DNA from: Nonomuraea sp. NBC_00507
Lineage (GTDB): Bacteria; Actinomycetota; Actinomycetes; Streptosporangiales; Streptosporangiaceae
Reading direction: 5' to 3'
Length of the DNA stretch: 64,000 nt
NCBI RefSeq assembly: GCF_036013525.1
Contig: NZ_CP107853.1
Coordinates: forward strand, 3,968,001 to 4,032,000
The position numbers and the translations under genes are program-made. Positions 16,027-24,658 of this stretch are shown here, piece by piece (the first letter of the stretch is position 1; each line of letters starts with the position of its first letter). Under the pieces are notes generated by a model. It did not search any database and was not told the DNA's origin. It saw only the letters and a list, made by a program, of their open reading frames with translations.

Positions 16027-17562
16027 ATGCTGACCGGGCGTAAGTACCGGCTGGAACTCGACTTCGGGCAGCGGCTGTTCGCCGAGCGGGTGGCCGGGAT
16101 CTGCCGGTCGGTGTGGAACACCGGGCTGGAGCAGCGTCGCGCCTACCGGCGCCGGGGTGCGTTCATCGGCTATGCCGAGCAGTGCGCGCAACTGGCCGAC
16201 GCCAAGGGCGAGTTCCCCTGGCTGGCGAAGGCTCCCGCTCAGGTGCTCCAGCAGACGCTCAAAGACCTGGACGAGGCGTGCCGCCGGCACGGCACCTGGA
16301 AGGTGCATTGGAAGAGCAAGGCGAGGTGGACGCCGTCGTTCCGGTTCCCGACCGCCAAGCAGATCCCGGTCGAGACGATCGACCGCAAGTGGGGGCGGGT
16401 GTTCCTGCCCAAGTTCGGGTGGGTGAAATTCCGGCTGTCCCGCCCGCTGGGCGGGACGGTCAAGTCGGCGACCGTCTCCCGCGACGGCAAGCACTGGTTC
16501 ATCAGCTTCCTCATCGACGACGGCCTGCAGACGCCGCTGGCGCACGCCTGCTCCGATGCGGTCGCCGGGGTGGACCGGGGTGTCGTCACCGCCGCCGTCA
16601 CCAGCGATGGGGAGTTCTTCGACCGCCGCCACGCCACCCAGGCCGGCGTCTCCAGCATGTGCCCCCCGGCTGAGCAGGATGAGCGGGCCACCCGGGTCGC
16701 CTATCTGACGCCCGGCGAGGCCGAACGCTATCTCCGCCTGCAGCGGCAACTGGCACGCACTGGCAAGGGCAGCCGCCGGCGCGGGCGCGTGGTGCGGGCG
16801 ATGGGCGCCGTCATGCGGCGGGCCCGCTACCGGCGCGCCGACTTCAACGCTCAGGCCGCGCACCGGCTCACCCGTGACTACGCCCACATCGTCCTGGAGG
16901 ATCTGGACGTGTCGGCCATGACCGCCTCGGCGTCCGGCACGCTGCAGGAGCCGGGTTCGCGGGTCGCGCAAAAGTCCGGCCTCAACCGGGCGATCTTGGA
17001 TAAAGGCTGGTACGGGCTGGAGGTCGCGTTGCGGTCCAAGAGCCGCTATACCGGCAGTGTCATCGAGAAGGTCCCTGCCGCGTACACGTCCCAGACGTGC
17101 TCGGCCCCAGCCTGCGGGAGGGTGGATGCGAAGAGCCGCGAGAACCAAGCCCTCTTCCGCTGCACCACCTGCGGGCATACCGAGCACGCCGACGTGAACG
17201 CGGCACAATGCATCAAAGCCAGAAGACAGGCGGCCGGGCCGGCCGTCTCAGGGCGTGGAGACTCAGGGGCTGCCCGGGTCGAAGAAGCGTCAAGCACCCC
17301 GTTCCAAAGCTTGCGGCGCGCCGCAAGCTGCCGCGTCAGCGGCACGGGAATCCCCGTCCCTTCAGCTTCAGGGCGGGGAGCAGGTCAATCGGGTCGCAAT
17401 GCCTGCGGAGTGGGGGGTCAGCGCGTATGCGAGTGCGTGTCGAGGGGGATTCCATGCGCCCAGGGCTGGTTCCCGGTGACTGGCTCCTTGTACGCAGGAA
17501 CGCCACCGTCCACCCGGGGGATCTCGTGGTGGCCAGGCTTCCCGGCGATCCCGATCAGCTGA
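16027..17562 (+). CDS. tnpB: TnpB RNA-guided nuclease of the IS605 element, frame open past the element's end
   Basis: TnpB, the transposon-encoded RuvC-like nuclease related to Cas12. The RuvC triad is visible as Asp183 (GVDRG), Glu291 (LEDLDV) and Asp389 (HADVNAAQ). The zinc finger near 360-385 is C-x4-C (CSAPAC) then C-x2-C, where the first pair is usually C-x2-C. The start at 16027 has AGGGAGG 9 nt upstream. No stop codon occurs before the right end of the element, so the frame runs through the hairpin and into sodX, giving 511 residues where about 400 are usual. The segment near 17307-17388 is where the guide (omega) RNA scaffold is expected. Confidence 0.8.
   Translation: MLTGRKYRLELDFGQRLFAERVAGICRSVWNTGLEQRRAYRRRGAFIGYAEQCAQLADAKGEFPWLAKAPAQVLQQTLKDLDEACRRHGTWKVHWKSKARWTPSFRFPTAKQIPVETIDRKWGRVFLPKFGWVKFRLSRPLGGTVKSATVSRDGKHWFISFLIDDGLQTPLAHACSDAVAGVDRGVVTAAVTSDGEFFDRRHATQAGVSSMCPPAEQDERATRVAYLTPGEAERYLRLQRQLARTGKGSRRRGRVVRAMGAVMRRARYRRADFNAQAAHRLTRDYAHIVLEDLDVSAMTASASGTLQEPGSRVAQKSGLNRAILDKGWYGLEVALRSKSRYTGSVIEKVPAAYTSQTCSAPACGRVDAKSRENQALFRCTTCGHTEHADVNAAQCIKARRQAAGPAVSGRGDSGAARVEEASSTPFQSLRRAASCRVSGTGIPVPSASGRGAGQSGRNACGVGGQRVCECVSRGIPCAQGWFPVTGSLYAGTPPSTRGISWWPGFPAIPIS
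17307..17388 (+). ncRNA. Probable omega RNA scaffold / right-end structure of the IS605 element
   Basis: The segment contains a long hairpin (AAGCTTGCGGC with GCCGCAAGCT, about 17307-17329) followed by the terminal hairpin at 17352-17378. In IS605 elements the TnpB guide RNA comes from the 3' part of the tnpB transcript and ends at the right end, so bases just downstream of 17388 would be the guide. Structure is seen; RNA function is inferred from the family. Confidence 0.5.
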
Positions 17563-17726
17563 TCGTGAAACGGGCCCAGTGGCACGGGGCGGACGGGTGG
17601 TGGCTGGAGAGCGACAACCAGCGGGCCAGCGGGCGGCGGGACAGCTGGGACTTCGGGCCGGTTCACGACATCGTGGGGCGTGTCGTGCTGCGCTACTGGC
17701 CGCTGATGAGGAGGTGGCGACGCTAG
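17427..17726 (+). CDS. sodX: Nickel SOD maturation protease SodX (S26 family)
   Basis: A 99-residue signal-peptidase-like protein that removes the leader of SodN. Ser9 in GDSMRPGL and Lys48 in LIVKRA form the expected Ser-Lys dyad, and the WWLESDN..S.DSW segment (58-74) is typical of S26 enzymes. The short length without a transmembrane anchor is usual for SodX. The ATG at 17427 has a GGGGGG stretch about 10 nt upstream. It starts only 38 nt after the predicted IS605 right end and lies within the extended tnpB frame, so its transcription could now depend on the element. Confidence 0.85.
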   Translation: MRVRVEGDSMRPGLVPGDWLLVRRNATVHPGDLVVARLPGDPDQLIVKRAQWHGADGWWLESDNQRASGRRDSWDFGPVHDIVGRVVLRYWPLMRRWRR

Positions 17727-17762
17727 GGGCCGTGGGCGCGGCCAGGGGCCCTCGGTTGCGGC

Positions 17763-17924
17763 CCAGGAGTCGTTCTTGCGGCCTGGGACGCTTAGGAGCC
17801 GCTCGTGGGGCCTGGGGCCATTGCTCGTGGGCCCTGGGGCCGTTGGGGCCGCTCGTGGGCTTCGGGCAGTTACCGCTCGTGGGGCCTCGGGCCGTTGGGG
17901 CCGCTCAGGAGTCGTTCTTGCGGC
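17763..17924. repeat. Degenerate tandem repeats with a copy of the CGNR gene's tail
   Basis: The 17-mer AGGAGTCGTTCTTGCGG occurs at 17765-17781 and again at about 17908-17924, where it encodes the last residues (RKNDS) of the downstream minus-strand CGNR gene. Between them lie about four degenerate 25-bp units built on GCTCGTGGGGCCTSGGGCC. The arrangement mirrors the tail repeats of dasR. Confidence 0.65.
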
Positions 17925-18330
17925 GGGCGCGGAAGGCGGCGACGTTGGCGCGACTGGCGCAGCGGGCCGAGCAGTAGCGGCGCGAGCGGTTGGACGAGGT
18001 GTCGAGGAAGGCCTGCCCGCAGTGGGGCTCACGGCAGCGGCCCAGCCGATCCACGCCCAGCTCCGCCACGACCGAGGCCAGTCCCATCACGGCGGTGGCG
18101 GCGGGGTCCTCGGCCAGGTGCAGGTGCCAGTCGTGGCCGTCGTGGTCCGACAGCTGCGGACGTACGGGATAACGCACGAGCAGGGCGTTGAGCAGCTCCG
18201 CCACGGCCCGCTCGTCACCGGCCGCGTCGAAGACCGCGGCCAACTCGTCCCGCAGCCGGATCAGGTCGGGCGGCGGCGCGGGGTCGTTGGCCAGGCGGAC
18301 CGCCCACTCGGCGTAAGAGGTCAGGTCCAT
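17905..18330 (-). CDS. CGNR zinc-finger protein
   Basis: A 141-residue protein with an N-terminal helical (ABATE-like) part and a C-terminal CGNR zinc finger, CREPHCGQAF followed by RRYCSARCASRANVAAFRARR. This finger occurs in actinobacterial proteins thought to bind DNA and act as regulators. The protein is shorter than the usual 170-200 residues because the N-terminal domain is abbreviated. It stands alone between sodX and the amino-acid transporter operon. Its 3' end is partially repeated downstream. Confidence 0.8.
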   Translation of the reverse strand: MDLTSYAEWAVRLANDPAPPPDLIRLRDELAAVFDAAGDERAVAELLNALLVRYPVRPQLSDHDGHDWHLHLAEDPAATAVMGLASVVAELGVDRLGRCREPHCGQAFLDTSSNRSRRYCSARCASRANVAAFRARRKNDS

Positions 18331-18430
18331 GCCGGAGTATTACATGAGCGGCGGGATGCCGGAGCACCCCGCCTGCTCGGTGTCACCCCGCGGGGTGGTC
18401 ACCCCGCCCGGTGGTCAGCCCTCGGGGCGG

Positions 18431-19174
18431 TCAGCCCTCCGGGTGCAGGACGCGCCGCAGGAACGCGCGGGTGCGCTCGTGGCTGGGGTTGCCGATCACC
18501 TTGGCCGGCTCGCCCTCCTCGACGATCACGCCGCCGTCCATGAACACCACGCGGTCGGCCACCTCCCGCGCGAACCCCATCTCGTGGGTGACCACGAGCA
18601 TGGTCATGCCCTCCTCCGCCAGCTTGCGCATGACGGTGAGCACGTCGCCGACCAGCTCCGGGTCCAGCGCCGAGGTCGGCTCGTCGAACAACATCAGATC
18701 CGGGTTCATGGCCAGCGCCCTGGCGATGGCCACCCGCTGCTGCTGCCCGCCGGAGAGCTGGCCGGGGTAGGCGTCGCTCTTTTCGGAGACCCCGACCTTG
18801 TTCAGGTTCTCCCTGGCGACGATCTCGGCCTCTTTCTTGCCCCTTCCCAGCACCCGCCGCTGCGCGACCATCACGTTCTGCAGCACGGTCAGGTGGGGGA
18901 ACAGGTTGAACTGCTGGAACACCATGCCGACGTGGCGCCGTGCGGCGTCGATGTCGGCGTCGGGATCGGTCAGCTCGGCTCCGTTCACGAAGACCTGGCC
19001 CTTGGTGGGGGTCTCCAGCAGGTTCACGCACCGCAGCAGCGTGGACTTGCCCGAGCCCGAGGGCCCGATGACGCAGACGACCTGTCCGGGATCGACCGTG
19101 AAGTCGATGCCCTTGAGCACCTCGTTGTCGCCGAAGTACTTGTGCAGATCCCTGATCTCTACGGCGTGCGTCAC
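18431..19174 (-). CDS. Polar amino-acid ABC transporter, ATP-binding protein
   Basis: A 247-residue ATPase with Walker [10 protein letters not shown] (37-45), signature LSGGQQQRV and Walker [15 protein letters not shown]. It closely matches the GlnQ/GluA class that energises glutamate, glutamine or other polar amino-acid uptake. It is the last gene of a three-gene operon and overlaps the permease gene by 4 nt. Confidence 0.92.
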   Translation of the reverse strand: MTHAVEIRDLHKYFGDNEVLKGIDFTVDPGQVVCVIGPSGSGKSTLLRCVNLLETPTKGQVFVNGAELTDPDADIDAARRHVGMVFQQFNLFPHLTVLQNVMVAQRRVLGRGKKEAEIVARENLNKVGVSEKSDAYPGQLSGGQQQRVAIARALAMNPDLMLFDEPTSALDPELVGDVLTVMRKLAEEGMTMLVVTHEMGFAREVADRVVFMDGGVIVEEGEPAKVIGNPSHERTRAFLRRVLHPEG

Positions 19175-20001
19175 CGCTTCCTCCCCTGGCGCGCTTCGAG
19201 GCGGCGGACCACGATGCCGAGCGGAATCGTGATGAGCAGGTAGGTAGCGCCCGCCACGATCAGCGGCGTGCTGTTGGCCTGCTCGATCGTCGTGTCGGAG
19301 CCGAACTTGGTCAGCTCGGTGGTCGCCGCCGTGACGCCCAGCGTGAAGACCAGCGAGGAGTCCTTGAACAGCAGGATCAGCTCGTTGGTCAGCGGCGGGA
19401 TCACGATCCTGATGGCCTGCGGCAGGATGATCGACAGCATGGCCCGGCCCGGCTTCATGCCGAGCGACCTGGCCGCCTCCATCTGCCCCTTGGGCACCGC
19501 CTGGATGCCGGCGCGGAACGACTCGGCCATGTAGGCCGCGGCGACCAGGCCGAGGGCCAGGGCCACCGTCCCGTAGATGTCGCCGGGGAGTCTGAAGCCG
19601 GGGAACGCGATCGGCAGACCGAACCCGAGCAGCAGGAAGATGATCAGCGCGGGCAGGCCGCGGAAGATCTCGATGTAGACCAGCGCCACCACCCGGTACG
19701 GCACCACGGACGACAGCCGCATGAGCGCCAGCACCAGGCCGAGCACGAAACCGATCACATAGCCGGCGATGGTGAAGATCAGCGTGTTCTTCAGCGCCAC
19801 CGTGAAGAGCGTGGGGAACATCCCCGCGGCAACGGAGCCGTTGAGGAAGTTCTCCGCGATCTTCGGCCAGTCGGCCAGCATGGCCACCGCCACCAGGACG
19901 GCGACGAAGACGGCGTACTGGACACCCAGGCTGATCTGTCGTCGTTTCCTGGGACTGAGCCCGCTGCGCGCGGGCTCAGTCGTGATGGGCGTGTCCGCCA
20001 T
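19171..20001 (-). CDS. Polar amino-acid ABC transporter, permease
   Basis: A 276-residue HisM/GlnP-type permease with about five transmembrane helices and the EAA-loop segment [23 protein letters not shown]. The ATG at 20001 (MADTPITT) lies 2 nt after the stop of the binding-protein gene and was preferred to a longer frame starting inside that gene. Only one permease gene is present, so a homodimeric pore is likely. Confidence 0.9.
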   Translation of the reverse strand: MADTPITTEPARSGLSPRKRRQISLGVQYAVFVAVLVAVAMLADWPKIAENFLNGSVAAGMFPTLFTVALKNTLIFTIAGYVIGFVLGLVLALMRLSSVVPYRVVALVYIEIFRGLPALIIFLLLGFGLPIAFPGFRLPGDIYGTVALALGLVAAAYMAESFRAGIQAVPKGQMEAARSLGMKPGRAMLSIILPQAIRIVIPPLTNELILLFKDSSLVFTLGVTAATTELTKFGSDTTIEQANSTPLIVAGATYLLITIPLGIVVRRLEARQGRKR

Positions 20002-20003
20002 GA

Positions 20004-20873
20004 TCAGGAAGCAGGCGACGGGGTCGTGGCCGGAGCGGCGCCCATCCACTGCTCATAGAGCTTGGTCCAGGTGCCGTCCTTGATCGCCGTGGCCAGGGAC
20101 TCGTCGACGGCCTTGAGCAGCTCGGCGTTGCCCTTCTTGACCGCGAAGCCGTACTGGGCCTGGGTCGGGACCTGGCCGGACAGCTCGTACGCCGAGGAGA
20201 CGTTCGGCTTCTTCATCCACTCGACGACGACCGGCAGGTCCTGCACCACCAGGTCGACCTGGCCGGACTGGAGTGCGAGCAGGAGCTTGCCGGAGTCCTT
20301 GAACTCCTTAGCCTCGATGCCCTTGGACTTGGCCAGGTCGAGGGCCGTCGTGCCGGCCTGCACGCCGACGCTCACACCCTTGGCCTTGGCGTCCTCGAGC
20401 GTGGGGATGCCCGCGGCCTTCTTGGTGACGAGGCCGAGCACCTCGTCGAAGTACGGCGAAGAGAAGTCGAGGTTCTGCTTGCGCTCGTCGGTGATGGTCA
20501 TGCCGGCGGCAGCGACGTCGCACTTGCCGGCGTTCAGAGCGGCGCCACCCTTGATGGAGTCGAAGTCGATGTCGACGATCTCCTGGGTCACACCGAGCTT
20601 CTTGGCCACCAAGTCGATCATGTCGACGTCGAAGCCCACTATCTTGCCGCTGGCGTCCTTCGACTGGAACGGCGGGTACGGCAGGTTCGTGCACGTGGTC
20701 AGCTTGCCGGGGGAGACCAGCTGGACGCCGCCCGCGGCCGTGGCGCCCGCGGTCGACGTCGCGCCGGACTGCGTGCTCGGTGACTCGCTCCCGCATGCGG
20801 ACAGAGCGAAAACGGCGGTTAGCGCGAGCACGCCGGCGGCGTAGCCACGGCGGCCCTTAAGGGTCAGGGCCAT
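20004..20873 (-). CDS. Polar amino-acid ABC transporter, substrate-binding lipoprotein
   Basis: A 289-residue lipoprotein with a signal peptide and the lipobox LSAC (Cys27), a Ser/Thr/Ala linker and a SBP_bac_3 domain (YPPFQSKDASGKIVGFDVDM near 66; ITDERKQNLDFSSPYF; DSIKGG). It captures an amino acid outside the membrane for the permease and ATPase encoded downstream. First gene of the operon; the promoter lies in the gap shared with malic enzyme (20874-21145). Confidence 0.92.
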   Translation of the reverse strand: MALTLKGRRGYAAGVLALTAVFALSACGSESPSTQSGATSTAGATAAGGVQLVSPGKLTTCTNLPYPPFQSKDASGKIVGFDVDMIDLVAKKLGVTQEIVDIDFDSIKGGAALNAGKCDVAAAGMTITDERKQNLDFSSPYFDEVLGLVTKKAAGIPTLEDAKAKGVSVGVQAGTTALDLAKSKGIEAKEFKDSGKLLLALQSGQVDLVVQDLPVVVEWMKKPNVSSAYELSGQVPTQAQYGFAVKKGNAELLKAVDESLATAIKDGTWTKLYEQWMGAAPATTPSPAS

Positions 20874-21145
20874 GTACGGCCTCCTAGAAGTGAATCTGGG
20901 GTTTTGTGCAGTTTAAGTGGGTTTTTGCACCGCTCCGTCATCGGGGGTTTAACAATGCGTCAACGGAACGGCGACGGCGCCGACACCGAACCCCATCTCA
21001 CCATGTGGCACTATGGGGTCACGGGTGACCCCCGAACCCCCTCACGACGATGATCGCCGAGGGGATCCTGGCAGCTACCGAAGCCAGACCGCTCGCGCTC
21101 GTCCGCCGAAGGTTTCTTCCGCTACCAACGATTACAGGGGTCGCT

Positions 21146-22336
21146 GTGGCTGCCACGCCCGCTTCCGCATCCGTCGAAACACTCGATCTCGATCCGGCTT
21201 TCGCACTGCATCGCGGCGGCAAGATCGAGGTTCGCTCCACTGTTCCCGTCCGCGACGCGGACGACCTGGCGCTCGCCTACACGCCCGGCGTCGCCCGGGT
21301 GTGCACCGCCATCGCCGAGACGCCCGCGCTGGTCCACGACTACACCTGGGTCTCCAGAGTGGTCGCCGTCGTCACCGACGGCACCGCCGTGCTCGGCCTG
21401 GGCGACATAGGCCCTTCGGCCGCCATGCCGGTCATGGAGGGCAAGGCACTGCTGTTCAAGGAGTTCGCGAACGTCGACGCCGTCCCCCTCTGCCTCGACT
21501 GCACCGACGTGGACGCCCTCGTGGAGACCGTCGTGCGGCTGGCGCCGTCCTTCGGCGGCATCAACCTCGAGGACATCAGCGCACCCCGCTGCTTCGAGAT
21601 CGAGGCCCGCCTGCGCGACCTGCTCGACATCCCCGTCTTCCACGACGACCAGCACGGCACCGCCATCGTCGTGCTCGCCGCACTCCAGAACGCCGCCCGC
21701 CTGACCGGCCGCCCGCTCGGCGACCTGCGCGCGGTCGTGGCCGGCGCCGGCGCCTCCGGCGTCGCGGTCACCCGCATCCTCCTGGAGGCCGGCATCGGCG
21801 ACATCGCGGTCTCCGACTCCAAGGGCATGATCTACGAAGGCAGGGAGGGCCTCAACCCGTTCAAGGAGGCGCTGGCCCGCGACACCAACAGGTCCGGCCA
21901 CACCGGCTCCACTGAGGAGGCCCTGGCGGGCGCCGACGTGTTCGTGGGCCTGTCCGGGTCCACCGTGTCCGAGCAGGCCATCGCGTCGATGTCCGAGGAC
22001 GCGATCGTGTTCGCGCTGTCCAACCCGACCCCCGAGGTCCACCCTGAGGCGGCCGCCAAGCACGCCGCGGTCGTCGCCACCGGCCGCTCCGACTTCCCCA
22101 ACCAGATCAACAACGTGCTGGCCTTCCCCGGCGTGTTCAGGGGCGCGCTGGACGTGCGGGCCTCCACCATCACCGAAAACATGAAGGTGGCCGCGGCCGG
22201 CGCCCTGGCCGGCGTCGTCGGCGACGACGTCACGCCCGCGTACGTCATCCCGAGCCCCTTCGACGAGCGCGTCGCCCCCGCCGTCACCGCCGCGGTCGCC
22301 GCCCAGGCCCGCGCCGACGGCGTCGCCCGCATCTAA
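21146..22336 (+). CDS. Malic enzyme (malate oxidoreductase, decarboxylating)
   Basis: A 396-residue enzyme converting malate to pyruvate and CO2 with NAD(P)+. The N-terminal malic domain has the LAYTPGVARVC and VTDGTAVLGLGDIG segments, DCTDVDALV and the metal-binding HDDQHGT; the Rossmann domain has VVAGAGASGVAV. Length fits the short bacterial form without a phosphotransacetylase domain. The GTG at 21146 was chosen by comparison with Streptomyces orthologues and a nearby AGGGG; an in-frame ATG at 21050 would add 32 unconserved residues. Confidence 0.88.
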   Translation: MAATPASASVETLDLDPAFALHRGGKIEVRSTVPVRDADDLALAYTPGVARVCTAIAETPALVHDYTWVSRVVAVVTDGTAVLGLGDIGPSAAMPVMEGKALLFKEFANVDAVPLCLDCTDVDALVETVVRLAPSFGGINLEDISAPRCFEIEARLRDLLDIPVFHDDQHGTAIVVLAALQNAARLTGRPLGDLRAVVAGAGASGVAVTRILLEAGIGDIAVSDSKGMIYEGREGLNPFKEALARDTNRSGHTGSTEEALAGADVFVGLSGSTVSEQAIASMSEDAIVFALSNPTPEVHPEAAAKHAAVVATGRSDFPNQINNVLAFPGVFRGALDVRASTITENMKVAAAGALAGVVGDDVTPAYVIPSPFDERVAPAVTAAVAAQARADGVARI

Positions 22337-22404
22337 GCAGCTCAAGACCGCTTGACGATTGCTTGCCGTTCCCTTGGGTAAGTGAGGTCCTCGCCGAGAC
22401 CGAG

Positions 22405-22445
22405 GCGCCGCCGGCGATCCGCAGCACACGCGGAGCCGGCGGCGC
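22405..22445 (+). terminator. Terminator-like hairpin after malic enzyme
   Basis: An 11-bp perfect inverted repeat GCGCCGCCGGC / GCCGGCGGCGC with an inner CCGC/GCGG stem. It has no T-run, as is common in high-GC actinomycetes. Confidence 0.6.
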
Positions 22446-22559
22446 AAGCGAAACGAGCGGGGACATCCTTTGAGAACTGCCATAAATCCTTTACGCAAGG
22501 TGCTATAACTGTAGCTCGCTGTAATGATGTGGGCGGCGGCTCCTGCGACAAGGAGAGCA

Positions 22560-23918
22560 ATGGTACGCGAGCCGAATCGACTGCTGCAGCAGCTCATCGC
22601 GGAGGCGGGTTTTTCTCACAAGGGACTGGCCAGGCGCCTCAACGATCTGGGCGCCGCACGCGGAACCCCCGGTCTGAAGTATGACCACAGCTCGGTATTG
22701 CGCTGGATCGGTGGCCAGCGCCCGAGAGATCCGGTGCCCTGCCTGCTCACGGAGCTGTTCGCGCTCCGGCTCGGCAGGCAGGTCACCTCGGAGGACCTCG
22801 GAATGCCGGCCATCATTACACCCCTCGATCTCGGGCAAGAGTTCATGCACACGTGGCAGGAGGGGGTCTCGACTGTGACCGCGCTGTGGCGGGCCGATGT
22901 TGAGAGACGGAGGTTTCTGATCGACTCGACGTTCGCTTTAGGAGCAGGCTCCATCGGAGCCATGCGCTGGCTGACGTCCCCATTAGAGGGACGCCTGGGC
23001 GGCACCGGAACGCGGCGCGTGGGCCGCGCCGAGATCGCCGCCATCCACGAGGTCACCCGATCTTTCGGTGAGCTCGACAACCGTTTCGGCAGCGGCCACG
23101 TCCGCACGTCCGTGGTCAAATACCTCGACGGCGCCGTCTCCCCCCTGCTCAAGGACGGCTCGTACAGCGACGCGACCGGCCGCCAGCTGGCCGCCGCGGC
23201 CGCCGAGCTGACCCGGCTGGCCGGCTGGATGGCGTACGACATGGAGCAGCACGGCCTGGCCCAGCGTTACCTCATCCAGGCCCTGCGCCTGGCCAGGGGC
23301 GCCGACGACCACACCCTCGGCGGCGAGATCCTGGCCGGCATGGCCCACCAGGCCATCTACGTGGGCCAGCCGGCTCACGCCTTGGACCTGGCGCGGGCCG
23401 CCCAGCTCGCGGCCCGTGGAGCAGGCGTGAACACCCTCCTGGCCTCCGCCTATGTCCTGGAGGCCCACGCCCACGCCGGCCGCGGCGACGCCCGCTCCTG
23501 CGGCGCCTCGCTCCACGCGGCCGAACGCGCCTTCGACGCCCGCAAACCCTCCGAAGAACCCCGGTGGCTGAGTTACTTCGACGAGGCGTACCTGTCCGCC
23601 AAGTTCGCCCATTGCTTCCGTGATCTGGGGGAGGGGGAGCGGGCGGTGCGGTACGCGCGTCGCTCGCTCGACATGGACTCCCGCTACGTGCGGGGGCGGA
23701 TGTTCAACCTGTCCCTGCTGGCGGCGGGGCTGGTGCAGTGTGGGGAGCTTGAGGAGGCGTGCTCCACCGCCGGCAAGGCTATGGCGATGGCGGGGGAGTT
23801 GCAGTCGGTGCGGTCGCGGTCGTATGCGGAGGATCTGCGCAGGCGGCTGCAGCCTTATAAGAACGAGCGGGTGGTGAAGGTGCTGCGCGAGCGCACCCGG
23901 GAGCTCACCTCGGCATAG
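22560..23918 (+). CDS. NsdA-like TPR regulator
   Basis: A 452-residue protein with an N-terminal cryptic helix-turn-helix region (LLQQLIAEAGFSHKGLARRLNDLG, and HSSVLRWIGGQRPRDPVP) followed by TPR-like helices from about residue 180 to the end. The layout and N-terminal sequence resemble Streptomyces NsdA, a negative regulator of antibiotic production and sporulation; the name is an analogy from memory. The ATG at 22560 follows AAGGAGAGCA; a frame extending to 22524 lacks a ribosome-binding site. Candidate -10 TATAAC at 22504-22509. Confidence 0.7.
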   Translation: MVREPNRLLQQLIAEAGFSHKGLARRLNDLGAARGTPGLKYDHSSVLRWIGGQRPRDPVPCLLTELFALRLGRQVTSEDLGMPAIITPLDLGQEFMHTWQEGVSTVTALWRADVERRRFLIDSTFALGAGSIGAMRWLTSPLEGRLGGTGTRRVGRAEIAAIHEVTRSFGELDNRFGSGHVRTSVVKYLDGAVSPLLKDGSYSDATGRQLAAAAAELTRLAGWMAYDMEQHGLAQRYLIQALRLARGADDHTLGGEILAGMAHQAIYVGQPAHALDLARAAQLAARGAGVNTLLASAYVLEAHAHAGRGDARSCGASLHAAERAFDARKPSEEPRWLSYFDEAYLSAKFAHCFRDLGEGERAVRYARRSLDMDSRYVRGRMFNLSLLAAGLVQCGELEEACSTAGKAMAMAGELQSVRSRSYAEDLRRRLQPYKNERVVKVLRERTRELTSA

Positions 23919-23993
23919 GCGAGGCCTGTTGGAACTCCGGATACTTTCGGTGACCTCCGGAAAGTATCCGGAGCCTCGGCGCATGCTGAGGTC

Positions 23994-24263
23994 ATGAGCC
24001 CACTTCCAGCAGATCCGGTTCCCTCCGCGCCGGTGGGAATCGCGGAAGTCGGCAAAAGTCTGTCTCGGTTGATCGACCGTGTGGAGACGGGCGAGCAGAT
24101 CACCATCACGCGTGGTGGGCGTCGCGTCGCGGTGCTGACGCCTGTCCCGAGACCGGTGATTCCGGACGCGCCGACCGGACACCTCCTCCTGCAATGGTTC
24201 GAGGAGTTCGGGCCGGACGAAGAATTCGCCGCCGACATCGACGAAGTCGTCCAAGAGCGGTGA
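23994..24263 (+). CDS. Phd/YefM-type antitoxin
   Basis: An 89-residue antitoxin with the PhdYeFM core VGIAEVGKSLSRLIDRVETGE...ITRGGRRVAVLTPV at about 13-50 and an acidic C-terminal toxin-binding tail. Its stop codon overlaps the GTG start of the PIN-domain gene, the usual coupling of vapBC operons. The toxin partner is shortened, so the antitoxin may be a relic or still bind other VapC proteins. Confidence 0.85.
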   Translation: MSPLPADPVPSAPVGIAEVGKSLSRLIDRVETGEQITITRGGRRVAVLTPVPRPVIPDAPTGHLLLQWFEEFGPDEEFAADIDEVVQER

Positions 24264-24565
24264 CGGGCAATCGAGCCATCGTGCTCGACACCCGCGTCGT
24301 GGCGGACATCGAGCGCGGCACCTTCGACCCACGCAGGCTTTTGGGCTACACGCCCGGGATTTCGGTCATCACTCTCGGGGAGCTCGTGACCGGGGTGGCC
24401 AAGGCAAAGGACCGTGTCCAGCGCAAGCGCCGGGCCGACAACCTCGCGGCCCTGATCAGCCGGCTCTTCGTCCTCGGGTTCACGACGCGCACGGTCGTCG
24501 CCTACTCCATTGGTTTGGCGAATGAGTTCGAGCGCCAAGTTCGCATGAGTTTCGGTGCCAGTTGA
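24260..24565 (+). pseudogene. VapC-like PIN-domain toxin, C-terminally truncated
   Basis: A 101-residue PIN protein starting with GTG overlapping the antitoxin stop. The first acidic residue (VLDTR) and the glutamate (LGELVTG) are present, but the protein ends just after ANEFERQ, before the later DxxIAA..HG..LLTRN region that supplies the other catalytic acids. Full-length VapC toxins are about 130 residues. I could not find the missing half in another frame downstream, so deletion is more likely than a simple frameshift. It is probably inactive as an RNase. Confidence 0.7.
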
Positions 24566-24658
24566 CGATCTTCGGGGGGCTGTCGGCGAACGAGTTTTGG
24601 TACCATTCCCGCTGCTGGCAGGTGGCGCTTGCGTCAGTGGTTCTCGACTGTGGTGCTG

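Larger units (their letters stand above)
15453..17388. mobile_element. IS200/IS605-family element inserted between sodN and sodX
   Basis: Predicted element of about 1.94 kb with divergent tnpA (minus) and tnpB (plus). The left boundary is placed after TTAC (15449-15452); a CCCCC/GGGGG hairpin with a TCA loop lies at 15480-15492. The right end has a typical hairpin, CCCCGTCCC (17352-17360) with GGGCGGGG (17371-17378), an 8-bp stem with one unpaired T, followed by TCAA (17385-17388). TTAC and TCAA are the left and right cleavage tetranucleotides known for IS608, which is the basis for the boundaries. Removing the element would leave sodN and sodX divergent with about 90 nt between their start codons. 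Confidence 0.75.

Noticed and set aside
21050..21145. N-terminal extension of malic enzyme to the ATG at 21050
   Set aside because: The extra 32 residues are not like the family, whose members begin shortly before the FALHRGGK segment.
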